Below are positions 32,147 through 41,292 of a stretch of DNA of 64,000 nt, piece after piece. The notes beneath the pieces are model-generated. The model made no database searches and was not told where the DNA came from. It worked only from the letters and a program-made list of their open reading frames with translations. Where the stretch lies: contig NZ_QMFA01000005.1 of assembly GCF_003285005.1 (NCBI RefSeq), positions 62,001 to 126,000 on the forward strand. Reading direction: 5' to 3'. The stretch comes from Paenibacillus sp. YN15. GTDB taxonomy: Bacteria > Bacillota > Bacilli > Paenibacillales > NBRC-103111. Position numbers and translations under genes: made by a program. Numbering within the stretch: position 1 is the first letter of the stretch; every line of letters starts with the position of its first letter.

Positions 32147-35100
32147 TTATGGCTGCAATTTGTTCAGAGCCTGCATAAACCGGTAGATCAGCATAGCCGC
32201 TTCTCCCCGAAGCGTTTCACTTTCCGGAACAAAATAGTCCGCGCTTCTGCCCTCGACCAAATTAAGAAGCTTGGCGGCATACACATCATGATATGCCCAT
32301 CCGCCGATTTGCGCCGAATCCTTAAATTGCTCCACAAGACGGATTTGCTCTGCTGTTGGCTCCGAGTGCTCCGTAAGCCGGTATGCCCTCATAACCATAG
32401 CGGTCATTTCCTCCCGGGTCACCACTCTTCCCGGCTCAAACTCCGTTTCGCTGACCCCTTTTACGATCCCGGCTTGTCTGGCTGCCGCAATGTAGGGGGC
32501 ATACCAGTCCCCAGCCTTAACATCCACAAAGTCAGCTGTCAGCTCTGTCGACGGAAGATTCATCACCTTGGTGATAATGGTGGCAAATTCCGCTCTGGTA
32601 ATTCCCATATTCGGATTGAAGTTGCCCGCTGCATCCCCATCCAGGATTTGCCGCGCCGCCAGCAGTTCGACGACCTGCTGGGCCCAGTGTCCCTCCAGAT
32701 CCTTAAAGCTTTTGTTAAGCTCCATTACCGCCACTTTGCCGGACCGTTCTATATTCGCCGATACATAGCTGCCGGCTTTGTTTACAGTACCGCCGACATA
32801 TGTCCACTTCCGGGTGTGTTCGTCATATACAAATACCCCAAGATGGTCCTCATTGGCTACTTTGGTTTTATCGTAGGTTATACGGATTTGACCAACGGCG
32901 CCAACTGCATCCCCTGTGAACACAAGCTCGTAAATCTCGCTTATCCTCTTCATGTCATTGTCCGGAATTTCGGGCAATGGCTGAGCGGCAGCCTTGACTT
33001 GAATATGCTCCTGTCCCTCTACGACGACAATCCCCTTAAGCGGTTGCTGCGATTGCGCGCCTTCTTTGGGTGCAGCTTCCTCGCTGGAATTCTCGTCGGG
33101 AGCATAAACCTGAACCATCCTTTTCTTAACGGCGATATTGCCGGCCAGGTCAGAGACGGTATAGGTCACTGTATAGATGCCCGCCTTCGAGGTATCCACC
33201 TCACCCGTAATGACAATCTTTCCGGTGATATCCCCTTCCAGATTGTCCGAGGCTGTTGCCCCGTACTCCGTATATTGGCCGTTAACGGGAATATAGATGG
33301 TTGGCTTGCCGGTTAATGCCAGCTCCGGCGCTGTTTTGTCCCCGTTCAGCTCACCGTATATCCGATTGACAATGGCGTTGAATTCCTGTTCCATGTCGCG
33401 GTAATTGATATACCGGTCATCGGGTCTGGTACTCCTTCCATCCAGTATATCCTGGGCGGTTTCATTCTTATATTGGCCGTTAAACGAAGCGTATTTGCCG
33501 TATTCCCCCAAATCCAGGTCCTCGTCTTCGATAATGGTCAGGACCTCCCGGAGGGTGATGCCCGATTCATTGATCAGCTTGACAAGTTCCTCCCGCTTTT
33601 GTTCAACCGTCAATTCCATTACCGAGTAGACGCTCAGGTGGTTGGTGAGGATTTCTACCGTTTTCAGGCTGCCCAGGTATTTGCTCCGCACATATTCCCA
33701 CTTTCCGGTGCCCGGGTTGAAATAAAAGGCCATAAGCGCCTTCTCCCCATTCAGTTCCCCTACCGCAATTCTCAGGGCAATATCCTCTTGGGAAGTAAAG
33801 TTTGTTATTTCCTCATCGCGGATCAGATTCCCTTGGTCATCCTCTTCAATGATTCTCATCTTGAAGTCGAACACCTTGTTTTCATAAATCTTCATGGATT
33901 CATGAATGTTGCCGACAGCCTCAACCAGCTCCTGGTTGGCCGGATCACCGGTATCCACCTGCTCGGCAACCAGCTGCAGTCTGGCGTTGGCACCCAAGCT
34001 GCCGGTATCCACCGCATCAACGGGGATAAGAATGGAGGTGTTCTCCGTTTCAAACAGAATATTGACCCCGGATTTTTTCGCTTGCTCCACCTGCTTCTTG
34101 CTGACGCTCACCTTGATCGGGTTTTCTGTGGTAACCTCATCCTCGACCACAATCCGGACGGAGGCTTCACCTGTTTCTTTGGCGCCCTCCACAGCATCTT
34201 CCCATACTGAATCTCCGACTTTTTCATCGTCCTTGGCAATAATGGTGGCTTCCTTGGCCGTTTGCTTCTCAACCACGCGGATTATTCTTTCCGCTGTGCC
34301 CTCGTTGCCTGAATGGTCCGCAACCTTATATATTAGGGTATAAATGCCTGCTGACTTAGTATTGAAATATCCCTGGACAGCAACCTGATCGGTCAGATCC
34401 CCGTCCGTATCGTCCAGAGCCGTGAACCCTTTTTCCACATAGAGAGTGCCCTTCTCAATAACGACAGCAGCGTCTCCCTTCAGCGTGATAACGGGGGCCG
34501 TAATATCGGCAAAAACCTGGATAACGAATACTTTGGTTTCAACCGCAGAGCCTTTTTGGATAGTGGCGGTCAAGGTGACCGGCGTATTCTCCAGAGGAGG
34601 ATGGACCAGTTTTCCGTCCTTGTCCATAATGTCCTTGTTGCTGCTCTCCCAGACAACATGCACGCCTTCCTCCATTTCAAGCGGAAGGTAAACATCCTTT
34701 GTAACCCGATCCTTGTGGTTTCCTTTTTGATAGATGATTTCCAAAGCCGCCTGGCTCTTTTTCACCGTTTCCGCGTCATTGTCAATGATGAAGGTTACCG
34801 CCGCGGTGTTGCCGTAGGCATCCTCAGCAATCAGGGTATATGTTCCGTTCTTTTCAATCCTGTTTCCGCTGGCAAAAGGCAATCCATTGAGCAGGGCATT
34901 CCCGTCACTGATGGTAATGCTTCTGTAATCCTTGTAGACTCCGCCTTCCTCCACACCCTGGATAAGGGGCGGCGTCCTGTCCACAATCACCTTCTTCTCG
35001 CTTGCCGGGGAGACATTGCCGGCCCGGTCTACCACATAAACTCTGTACTCCCCATCCTGAGGCGGAGCCTGAGTCGTATTGGAATCTCCGGCTGTTTTCC

Positions 35101-38100
35101 GCATGGTATCTCCTTCGGTGAAGACCTCTGTACCCAAGGGAGCCAGCCAAATCGTATCCGTATGATCGCCGGTGCCGTTGATATCAAGTGTATTTCCGTC
35201 CATCTTGGCAATCACTTTATCCGCCGCCAGGATGGCGTTTTGGCTGCCGGGGGCTGTTTTATCCAAATGGACCGTCTTGGTAACCGTTGTTTCATTGCCC
35301 GAACGGTCAATGACTTTGACACTGATTTCATAAATGCCCTCATCACTGATCACAAAGGGCTCCGTATACGGTATGAATCCGTCCATGCCTGTCATGGTGT
35401 AATAAACCTGGGCATAGGTTGCTTCGGTAACCGATCCGTTGTCAGTCTCCTTCAGAATGGAGACCGTATAATCCTCGTTGCTATACTCCTTGTCCGGATA
35501 AATGAGCAACGTGGGGAAAACATGAAGCTCTCTGTTAATGGCCACTGTTTTCTTGGCAACAAGACTTTCATTTCCGGCGAAGTCGAAGCTTTTGGCCTCA
35601 AGGGTTACCGCTCCCGTCCTGGATACGGTAACAGGTCCCGTATAAGTCAGCCAATCCGTTGCCTCGCCTTCGTAAACCTGCCGGGTTACTGTATAGGCAA
35701 CCCCCGATCCCTGATCCATACCGGGTGCAACAGTCAAGATGAAATCCTGATTGTAAAAATCCCTGTCCGGCATCCGGGTAATCACGGGTTCTGCCGGAGC
35801 CTGCTTATCGATATTGGTTATTTCAACGGTTTTGATGCTTCCATTGCCGGCTTCGTCCCGGGCATAGACGGTGTATACTCCATTCTCCTGGACGGTGAAG
35901 GAGCCGTTAAATATAATGCCCTGTAGTTGAAAAGCCGCCTCAGACGCTTCTCCGTACACATATTTGGTGACGGATATCCCGCTTCCCTTCCCGTCGTTGA
36001 TGGACGCCGTTACGGTTACATCCTGATTGGTCCAGGCATCGGAGCTTTTGGTCAATGCGGCAATTTCGGGAAACGTCGTATCCAGCAGCAGGGTTTCCTC
36101 GCCGTTGGAGGATTGGTTTCCGGCTCCGTCGGTAGAGGTAAGGCGAATCGTTACGATGCCATCCTTAAAGCCGCTCAGATCCAGCCCGCCTTGATCGAGC
36201 GTCCATCTCCCGTCCGCATCCGCCATAACCTGCTTTGCGGCAACGGTTCCCGCAAAATCCTCCAGGACAATATTCACGGCAGAATTCTTCTCAGCGTTCC
36301 CGGACAGGGAAACGGCTGTTTTCTCCCGGTTGTTAATCATTCCGTCATTGCCGACGGGTTTGTCCAAGGTTGGTGCTTGGGGAGGCACAGTGTCCTTCTC
36401 CACAATATCGGTAGCCGGATTGCCTTGATTGTCGGAGGCGTCAACCAGAAATGCGCTTAAGGTAATCATGCCGTCCGCCAGGCCTGTGACGTCAATGCCC
36501 GTTACGCTTTGATCCGCTGCGGTGACCGTTCCTGTTCCCTTCACCGGTGTTCCGCCGTTATTGCTTGTCAGAGTATAGTGGAAGGTTGCTCCCACCTCGG
36601 CATCTGAGAAATGGAAAGAAACAGACGGCGCATATGTGCTGTTGATGACAGCCTGATCCATCAGGGCCGTGTAGCCTGAAGGCGCCACGGTATCCTCCAC
36701 AGTCACTGTGCGGGTGGCGGTGGTTGTATTTCCCGCCGCATCCGTTACGCTGTAGGTCAGCGTGTACGTTCCCGGCACTGCGGTGTTTACGGCTCCTGTT
36801 ACCTGGATGTTTGCCGTCACATTCCCGTCTACAAGATCCGCAGCAGTCACACCCGCCAGCGGCTCGAAGCTGCTGCCCGCTTCGATGGTTGCAGCATCCG
36901 CTCCGCTGATGGACGGTCCAGTCCGGTCCGCCACGGTCACTGTACGGGTGGCTGTAATTGTGTCCCCCTCTCCGTCCGTTACACTGTAGGTGAGAGTGTA
37001 CGTTCCCGGCACTGCAGGGTTCACGGTTCCCGCAACCTGAATGCTTGCCGTCAAGTCAGCCCCCAGGGCGTCAACGGCCGTCACTCCGGACAGCGCATCG
37101 AAGCTGCTGCCGGCCTCTATCGTAATATCGCCGGCTCCGCTAATTGTGGTGGCAGCAATATAAAAGGTCATTTCCTCCAAGGTGGAGGTTACACCCGTAT
37201 CATCCATCAGGTAAACCTTCAGGGTATGTATTCCCGGACTTAAGCCCTGGGGGATTGTATAGGTATATTGAAATTGCTGCTCTTCTCCCTTATACACCGT
37301 TACCGTACCCAGAACCTGCCGGAAATCATCACTGTCATCCACAATGGCGATAATGTCCATTTCCGCACCGACATCATCGTTGTTCCCGGCCTTGCCGCTT
37401 ATCACCACTTCGTCTCCGGGTCTAAAGGTTCCGCCATCCACCTCGGGCGAGAAGCTGGGGTCAGACAGAATAGGCGCTTCGTTCTTGGGTCCCACGCCAA
37501 TTATGGTGGAAATCAGCCGAGTCTTTCCCGCTTCAACGGAAACCGGATCATACCATGCCGCTGCTGCAGTGTCCTGCGATGTGACAATCTGGCCAATCCG
37601 CCCTTCATGCTGTGCCCAAGTCATACGCGGATTGCTGCTGTCCCAGCTCTGGGTATCGTATCCCCATGTGCCCACCCATAGCGCATCCGCTTTCGTCACA
37701 TGTATGGTATCCTTGAAAAAGGCGGAAACCTGAAAGCCTTCGTGGTAATTCCGCCAGCCGTTGGCAATCAACTCAAAGGGTGATCCGTCATTCGTGTCGA
37801 TCATGGTATCCCAATAGATAAAAGCGCCCATGTTCTGGGGAGTGCTTTTCAGGTTTTCCATCTTCATTTCGACCTTCATGTACCCGCCCTCCAGCGTAGC
37901 ATTCACAATGGAGAGCATAAGGGTATACCGGGCAACCCCCGGATCAATTCGGGACATTCGGATGACATTATTGTCGATGGAGAAGTCCTCTTTCTGAAGG
38001 CTGTACCAGCTCCGCTTTCCCTTGTCGTCTTGAACATCAATATTGGAGGTATCGCTGGTTTCCCCGCCGTAAAAGGCATTTTTTGTTCCGCTTCCGGCAT

Positions 38101-38308
38101 TCAGCATAACGGCATATTTGCCGGTCTCATCCATGGTCACCGTAATTTTGGTGGACTTGATCTGCTTCTTGGCGGCCGTATCCGCCGTTACGTTCACGGT
38201 ATCCAAGGCGACAGCATAAGCTTGAGTGGTCCAGATCCCCAGCATGGCCAGTACCACCAGCAAACCTGCCAGACCCATCGCCGCTCTTTTGACGTAGATT
38301 CTGTTCAT
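32147..38308 (-). CDS. Giant secreted S-layer-homology protein with Ig-like repeats
   Basis: A 2053-residue surface protein. A signal peptide (about 1-30, ending TTQAYA) is followed by an unassigned domain (about 35-260). Bacterial Ig-like domains follow. DUF5011/HYR-type units are near residues 393, 470, 1273 and 1669 (motif GTYTLTYSVTD), with other Ig-like repeats between them. Three SLH domains end the protein, near 1866 (FKDLEGHWAQQVVELLAARQ), 1923 (FVDVKAGDWYAPYIAAARQA) and 1996 (FKDSAQIGGWAYHDVYAAKL); they anchor it to secondary cell-wall polymer. The ATG at 38308 has GGGAG 8 bases upstream; the ATG at 38314 is too close. No catalytic domain was seen, so an adhesive or scaffolding role is likely. 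Confidence 0.9.
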   Translation of the reverse strand: MNRIYVKRAAMGLAGLLVVLAMLGIWTTQAYAVALDTVNVTADTAAKKQIKSTKITVTMDETGKYAVMLNAGSGTKNAFYGGETSDTSNIDVQDDKGKRSWYSLQKEDFSIDNNVIRMSRIDPGVARYTLMLSIVNATLEGGYMKVEMKMENLKSTPQNMGAFIYWDTMIDTNDGSPFELIANGWRNYHEGFQVSAFFKDTIHVTKADALWVGTWGYDTQSWDSSNPRMTWAQHEGRIGQIVTSQDTAAAAWYDPVSVEAGKTRLISTIIGVGPKNEAPILSDPSFSPEVDGGTFRPGDEVVISGKAGNNDDVGAEMDIIAIVDDSDDFRQVLGTVTVYKGEEQQFQYTYTIPQGLSPGIHTLKVYLMDDTGVTSTLEEMTFYIAATTISGAGDITIEAGSSFDALSGVTAVDALGADLTASIQVAGTVNPAVPGTYTLTYSVTDGEGDTITATRTVTVADRTGPSISGADAATIEAGSSFEPLAGVTAADLVDGNVTANIQVTGAVNTAVPGTYTLTYSVTDAAGNTTTATRTVTVEDTVAPSGYTALMDQAVINSTYAPSVSFHFSDAEVGATFHYTLTSNNGGTPVKGTGTVTAADQSVTGIDVTGLADGMITLSAFLVDASDNQGNPATDIVEKDTVPPQAPTLDKPVGNDGMINNREKTAVSLSGNAEKNSAVNIVLEDFAGTVAAKQVMADADGRWTLDQGGLDLSGFKDGIVTIRLTSTDGAGNQSSNGEETLLLDTTFPEIAALTKSSDAWTNQDVTVTASINDGKGSGISVTKYVYGEASEAAFQLQGIIFNGSFTVQENGVYTVYARDEAGNGSIKTVEITNIDKQAPAEPVITRMPDRDFYNQDFILTVAPGMDQGSGVAYTVTRQVYEGEATDWLTYTGPVTVSRTGAVTLEAKSFDFAGNESLVAKKTVAINRELHVFPTLLIYPDKEYSNEDYTVSILKETDNGSVTEATYAQVYYTMTGMDGFIPYTEPFVISDEGIYEISVKVIDRSGNETTVTKTVHLDKTAPGSQNAILAADKVIAKMDGNTLDINGTGDHTDTIWLAPLGTEVFTEGDTMRKTAGDSNTTQAPPQDGEYRVYVVDRAGNVSPASEKKVIVDRTPPLIQGVEEGGVYKDYRSITISDGNALLNGLPFASGNRIEKNGTYTLIAEDAYGNTAAVTFIIDNDAETVKKSQAALEIIYQKGNHKDRVTKDVYLPLEMEEGVHVVWESSNKDIMDKDGKLVHPPLENTPVTLTATIQKGSAVETKVFVIQVFADITAPVITLKGDAAVVIEKGTLYVEKGFTALDDTDGDLTDQVAVQGYFNTKSAGIYTLIYKVADHSGNEGTAERIIRVVEKQTAKEATIIAKDDEKVGDSVWEDAVEGAKETGEASVRIVVEDEVTTENPIKVSVSKKQVEQAKKSGVNILFETENTSILIPVDAVDTGSLGANARLQLVAEQVDTGDPANQELVEAVGNIHESMKIYENKVFDFKMRIIEEDDQGNLIRDEEITNFTSQEDIALRIAVGELNGEKALMAFYFNPGTGKWEYVRSKYLGSLKTVEILTNHLSVYSVMELTVEQKREELVKLINESGITLREVLTIIEDEDLDLGEYGKYASFNGQYKNETAQDILDGRSTRPDDRYINYRDMEQEFNAIVNRIYGELNGDKTAPELALTGKPTIYIPVNGQYTEYGATASDNLEGDITGKIVITGEVDTSKAGIYTVTYTVSDLAGNIAVKKRMVQVYAPDENSSEEAAPKEGAQSQQPLKGIVVVEGQEHIQVKAAAQPLPEIPDNDMKRISEIYELVFTGDAVGAVGQIRITYDKTKVANEDHLGVFVYDEHTRKWTYVGGTVNKAGSYVSANIERSGKVAVMELNKSFKDLEGHWAQQVVELLAARQILDGDAAGNFNPNMGITRAEFATIITKVMNLPSTELTADFVDVKAGDWYAPYIAAARQAGIVKGVSETEFEPGRVVTREEMTAMVMRAYRLTEHSEPTAEQIRLVEQFKDSAQIGGWAYHDVYAAKLLNLVEGRSADYFVPESETLRGEAAMLIYRFMQALNKLQP

Positions 38309-38332
38309 CCGCATCTCTCCCTTATTAGACCG

Positions 38333-38394
38333 AAAGTCTTAGGAAACAAGACTTATCTATCTATGTTATAGCATCAAAAACAATAACTGTACAA
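38333..38394 (-). promoter_or_regulatory. Promoter and leader hairpin of the SLH protein gene
   Basis: On the minus strand TTGTAC (38389-38394), an 18-bp spacer and TATAAC (38365-38370). The leader carries a 7-bp hairpin AAGTCTT/AAGACTT (about 38333-38353) before the ribosome binding site. Confidence 0.6.
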
Positions 38395-38398
38395 CAAA

Positions 38399-38449
38399 AA
38401 CAGACCTATTTCGATAAAAGCCAGAATAATCTGGCGAATCAGGTCTGTT
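38399..38449 (-). terminator. Long bulged hairpin with T-run between parM-like and SLH genes
   Basis: An outer 9-bp stem AACAGACCT/AGGTCTGTT encloses an inner hairpin GCCAG/CTGGC; the minus strand continues with T5. It is probably a second terminator behind 38495-38524, immediately upstream of the SLH gene promoter. Confidence 0.55.
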
Positions 38450-38494
38450 GGACTTCCGCGAAAGGGTGTGATGGAGGAATCCGGGCGCACCAGA

Positions 38495-38524
38495 CAAAAA
38501 ACGGCCTGCCCGCGCAAGCCGTCT
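38495..38524 (-). terminator. Terminator of the actin-like gene
   Basis: On the minus strand ACGGC..TGC pairs with GCA.GCCGT, followed by T6. Confidence 0.7.
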
Positions 38525-38558
38525 TTTGGCGTTTCTATCATTTTCTCGGTTCTGCAGA

Positions 38559-39647
38559 CTACGGGGTTGGCACCGCGGTTTTGCTTTTGGCCAGCTTGTA
38601 GTAGCCGTACACATTAAGCAGCTCGCTTTCCTCGGCAAACCGCAGCTTCAGGCTTCCCGCCGCAGCCAGAATATAGGGCTTCAACGCCGCCGCCCCGCCG
38701 CCGATGACGTAGAAGCACTGGATATCGGGATACTTCTTCCAGCGCTTCTTGATCAGCTCCACCATCCGGTTGGCCGCCCGGGTAAAATACATGTCCACGA
38801 TGGGCTTGATATCCGTTTGCCCCTCTCCCATGCGCCGGATGGCGAATTCGCCGTTTTTCACCCGCTGGGCCAGCTTGGAGCGGCTGGGGAAGCGGTAGCC
38901 GTACTGGTCCTCCACCTCGCGGATGATCATATCCATATAGTGGGCCAGGCCGATCTGCTCTCCCGTGCTGAACTGGTTGTCGATATTCATCCGTTTGATC
39001 AGGGGAAAATCCGTGGTCAGCGCGCCGATTTCACAAACTCCGATGGTGCCGAAATACAGCTCCTCGTCCCGGATTTGCAGAGAATCGTGGGTCGCCATAT
39101 GAAACATTGCCGCCGCTCCCTCAATGGATACGATGGCGCGTTTGACGGAGACCTTGACCTTCCGGTTGCGCAGCCGGGGGGTGGTGAGGAAGGTAACCTC
39201 ATGCTCTCCCACAAGCCGCTCCTCGAAGCTTCTGTGATAACGGGAAAAAGCCCTCACCGGCAAACCGGTGCCAATGACATATTCCACCTCGTCATAACCC
39301 TGGTACCCGTTCTGGCTGGCCGATCCCGAAGCAATGCCGGCGTAGGCCAGGGCGGTTAAGGCCACAATCAGGGACTGGTCGGACAGAGCCTTGTTATCCA
39401 TATCCTCCAGCTCCGTATTGTCCTCATTCTCCATAGCCAAAAGGCCTACGAAGCAACGTTCCCCGTTTTTCGCCAGCTTGGGGCTGTGCACCACCACATC
39501 CAGGGCCTTCAAAGGCTGGTCCTCCTCCTGCAGAATATGGCGCTCAAAACCGGGCGCCACCACATTGGGAACCAGGAGGGGCTCTCCGCCCCCATCCAGC
39601 ACAAGTTTGATGCTGTCATTCCCCAGATCCAGGCCAGCCACTTTCAT
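38559..39647 (-). CDS. ParM/StbA-type actin-like ATPase
   Basis: A 362-residue actin-fold protein of the ParM/StbA group. The phosphate-1 loop is VAGLDLGNDSIKLVLDGG near the N-terminus. YVIGTGLPVRAFS, the phosphate-2-like region CEIGALTTDFPLI near residue 210, and the adenosine motif CFYVIGGGAAALKPYI near 325 follow. Such proteins polymerise and segregate plasmids, but no ParR-like gene or centromere-like iteron array is adjacent and the setting is chromosomal. The second of two ATG codons (39647) has the better spacing to AGGGGGA. It is divergent from an M23 peptidase-bactofilin operon across 190 bp, hinting at a cell-envelope or cytoskeletal role (inference). Confidence 0.85.
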   Translation of the reverse strand: MKVAGLDLGNDSIKLVLDGGGEPLLVPNVVAPGFERHILQEEDQPLKALDVVVHSPKLAKNGERCFVGLLAMENEDNTELEDMDNKALSDQSLIVALTALAYAGIASGSASQNGYQGYDEVEYVIGTGLPVRAFSRYHRSFEERLVGEHEVTFLTTPRLRNRKVKVSVKRAIVSIEGAAAMFHMATHDSLQIRDEELYFGTIGVCEIGALTTDFPLIKRMNIDNQFSTGEQIGLAHYMDMIIREVEDQYGYRFPSRSKLAQRVKNGEFAIRRMGEGQTDIKPIVDMYFTRAANRMVELIKKRWKKYPDIQCFYVIGGGAAALKPYILAAAGSLKLRFAEESELLNVYGYYKLAKSKTAVPTP

Positions 39648-39837
39648 CATTATTCCCCCTGACAGTTCATTAAAATTGCCGGACAAAGCTTGTAGTCCAT
39701 TGGTTAGAATTTCTACTTTTTATGCCAAAATCCTCCGGGACTATGGAATCATTTTCTATTTAATGTTCAAAATATGCAGGTTTTCAGCAATATTTGACGA
39801 ATTTCAACTCTTGAAAATCTACATCGGGAGAAGGTTC

Positions 39838-40830
39838 ATGAAAGCAAAACTGCAGTTGAAGCACTATACCGTCATGCTGATCCGCGATCCCCGCCAGTCC
39901 GTTCTGCGGCTGCGCATCCCGGTGTTGGTCATGCTCGCCACACCCCTGCTGTTTGCGGCGGCATGCGCCTGGGCCTATTATTCCACTTACCATGCCGTCT
40001 CGGCCAAACGGACCAGCCAGGAGCTGCAGACGGCCCTGAACGAACAAACCAGAATATACGAGAGCAACGTGTCCGGCCGGGATATGACCATTGATCATCT
40101 GCAGGAGGAATTGCTACGGCTGTCCCAGCAAGCCGGCGAGTTGGATGAGCGGATGAATGAAATCCGCAGGCTCGAGGAGGAAATGCAGCGTTTGGTAGGA
40201 ATGGGCCCCGGGTCTTCGGAGCCGGCTGCTGTCCAACCGGGAGACGGTGACGCTGCTACGGGGATAGGCGGCACCAGCCGTGCCATCACCCAGCAGGATA
40301 CCGATGAGCTGATCGCCAAAACCACCGATCATTACAATACCATTCTCAATTCCATGGAATCCCTGTACACCCAGCTGAATGAAACCAAATCACGGGTTGT
40401 GGAGCAGCAGAGCCGTCTGGCCCATACCCCCAGCATTTGGCCGGTGGACTCCCGGACCATCACCTCTCCCTTCGGCATGCGCCGGGACCCGTTTACCCTC
40501 TCCATGGTTTATCACAGCGGTCTGGATATCGGAGCCAAGTCGGGGGCCGCGGTCTACGCTACAGCGGACGGGACGGTCAGCAGCACAGGCTATGATTCTT
40601 ACCATGGCAACAATATTGTCATCGATCATGGCAACGGCCTCAAAACCTGGTACATGCATTTGAGCAAAATCGGGGTGTCCAAGGGCGAGGGCATTGCCAA
40701 GGGGCAGGAAATCGGCCTTGTAGGCTCCACCGGAAGAAGCACAGGGCCCCACCTCCACTACGAGGTGCTGAAGGATAATAAAAGCGTTGATCCCAACACC
40801 TATCTGAAGGGTGCGCGAAAGGATGAATAG
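39838..40830 (+). CDS. M23-family (LytM) metallopeptidase, membrane-anchored
   Basis: A 330-residue peptidoglycan endopeptidase. An N-terminal transmembrane helix (about residues 27-47, VLVMLATPLLFAAACAWAYY) and a periplasmic coiled coil (about 55-115) precede the LytM domain (about 200-320). The zinc ligands are in YHSGLDIGAKSG (H and D) and GPHLHYEV (H-x-H), and HGNGLKTWYMHLS is present. The ATG at 39838 has GGGAGAAGG upstream. The bactofilin gene starts 2 bp after the stop. M23-bactofilin pairs are known to shape bacterial cells, for example Csd1-CcmA in Helicobacter. Confidence 0.92.
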   Translation: MKAKLQLKHYTVMLIRDPRQSVLRLRIPVLVMLATPLLFAAACAWAYYSTYHAVSAKRTSQELQTALNEQTRIYESNVSGRDMTIDHLQEELLRLSQQAGELDERMNEIRRLEEEMQRLVGMGPGSSEPAAVQPGDGDAATGIGGTSRAITQQDTDELIAKTTDHYNTILNSMESLYTQLNETKSRVVEQQSRLAHTPSIWPVDSRTITSPFGMRRDPFTLSMVYHSGLDIGAKSGAAVYATADGTVSSTGYDSYHGNNIVIDHGNGLKTWYMHLSKIGVSKGEGIAKGQEIGLVGSTGRSTGPHLHYEVLKDNKSVDPNTYLKGARKDE

Positions 40831-40832
40831 CC

Positions 40833-41282
40833 ATGTTCAGCAAAAAGAAGGCGGCCAGCACCAACCCTGACGCCATGGATACGGTCATCGGGGAGGGCAG
40901 CGTCTTTGAAGGAAAAATCCGCTCCCGGGCGGGTGTGCGGATTGAGGGCACCATCCACGGGGATGTGGAGAGTGCAGGCGATGTGGTCATCGGGGAAAAG
41001 GGCATGGTCAAATCCAATATCCACGCGCGGAATGTGGTGATTGCCGGAGCTGTCCACGGCAATGTCACGGTCAAGGAAAGCCTGACCATTCTGGCCAGCG
41101 GGCAGCTGAACGGCAATTCCAGCGCCTCCCGTCTGGTGGTCAACGAAGGAGCCGTATTTAACGGCGGCAGCCGCATGGAGAGCAAGGCCGGTGAAGGCAA
41201 GGAAGCCGCCGCTCCCCTTCAGCCGGAAAAAACGCCCCCCTCCATGATGGGCGCCCCCTTCGGCGATTCTATGGCGATGTAA
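40833..41282 (+). CDS. Bactofilin (polymer-forming cytoskeletal protein)
   Basis: 149 residues with the central bactofilin beta-helix (about 17-110): TVIGEGSVFEGKIRSRAGV, RIEGTIHGDVES, GDVVIGEKGMVKSNIHARNV, AGAVHGNVTVKESLTI. Short disordered tails flank the domain, the C-terminal one proline- and glycine-rich. Bactofilins form nucleotide-free filaments that recruit envelope enzymes. It follows the M23 peptidase by 2 bp, so the proteins almost certainly work together. Confidence 0.94.
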   Translation: MFSKKKAASTNPDAMDTVIGEGSVFEGKIRSRAGVRIEGTIHGDVESAGDVVIGEKGMVKSNIHARNVVIAGAVHGNVTVKESLTILASGQLNGNSSASRLVVNEGAVFNGGSRMESKAGEGKEAAAPLQPEKTPPSMMGAPFGDSMAM

Positions 41283-41292
41283 AGCCGGGTAA

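Noticed and set aside
38559-39647. Plasmid partition locus
   Set aside because: The ParM-like gene has no ParR-like partner, no centromere-like iterons and is flanked by chromosomal genes.
39391-39837. Upstream extension of the M23 peptidase frame
   Set aside because: It overlaps the divergent actin-like gene; the ATG at 39838 has a good ribosome binding site and precedes the membrane helix.
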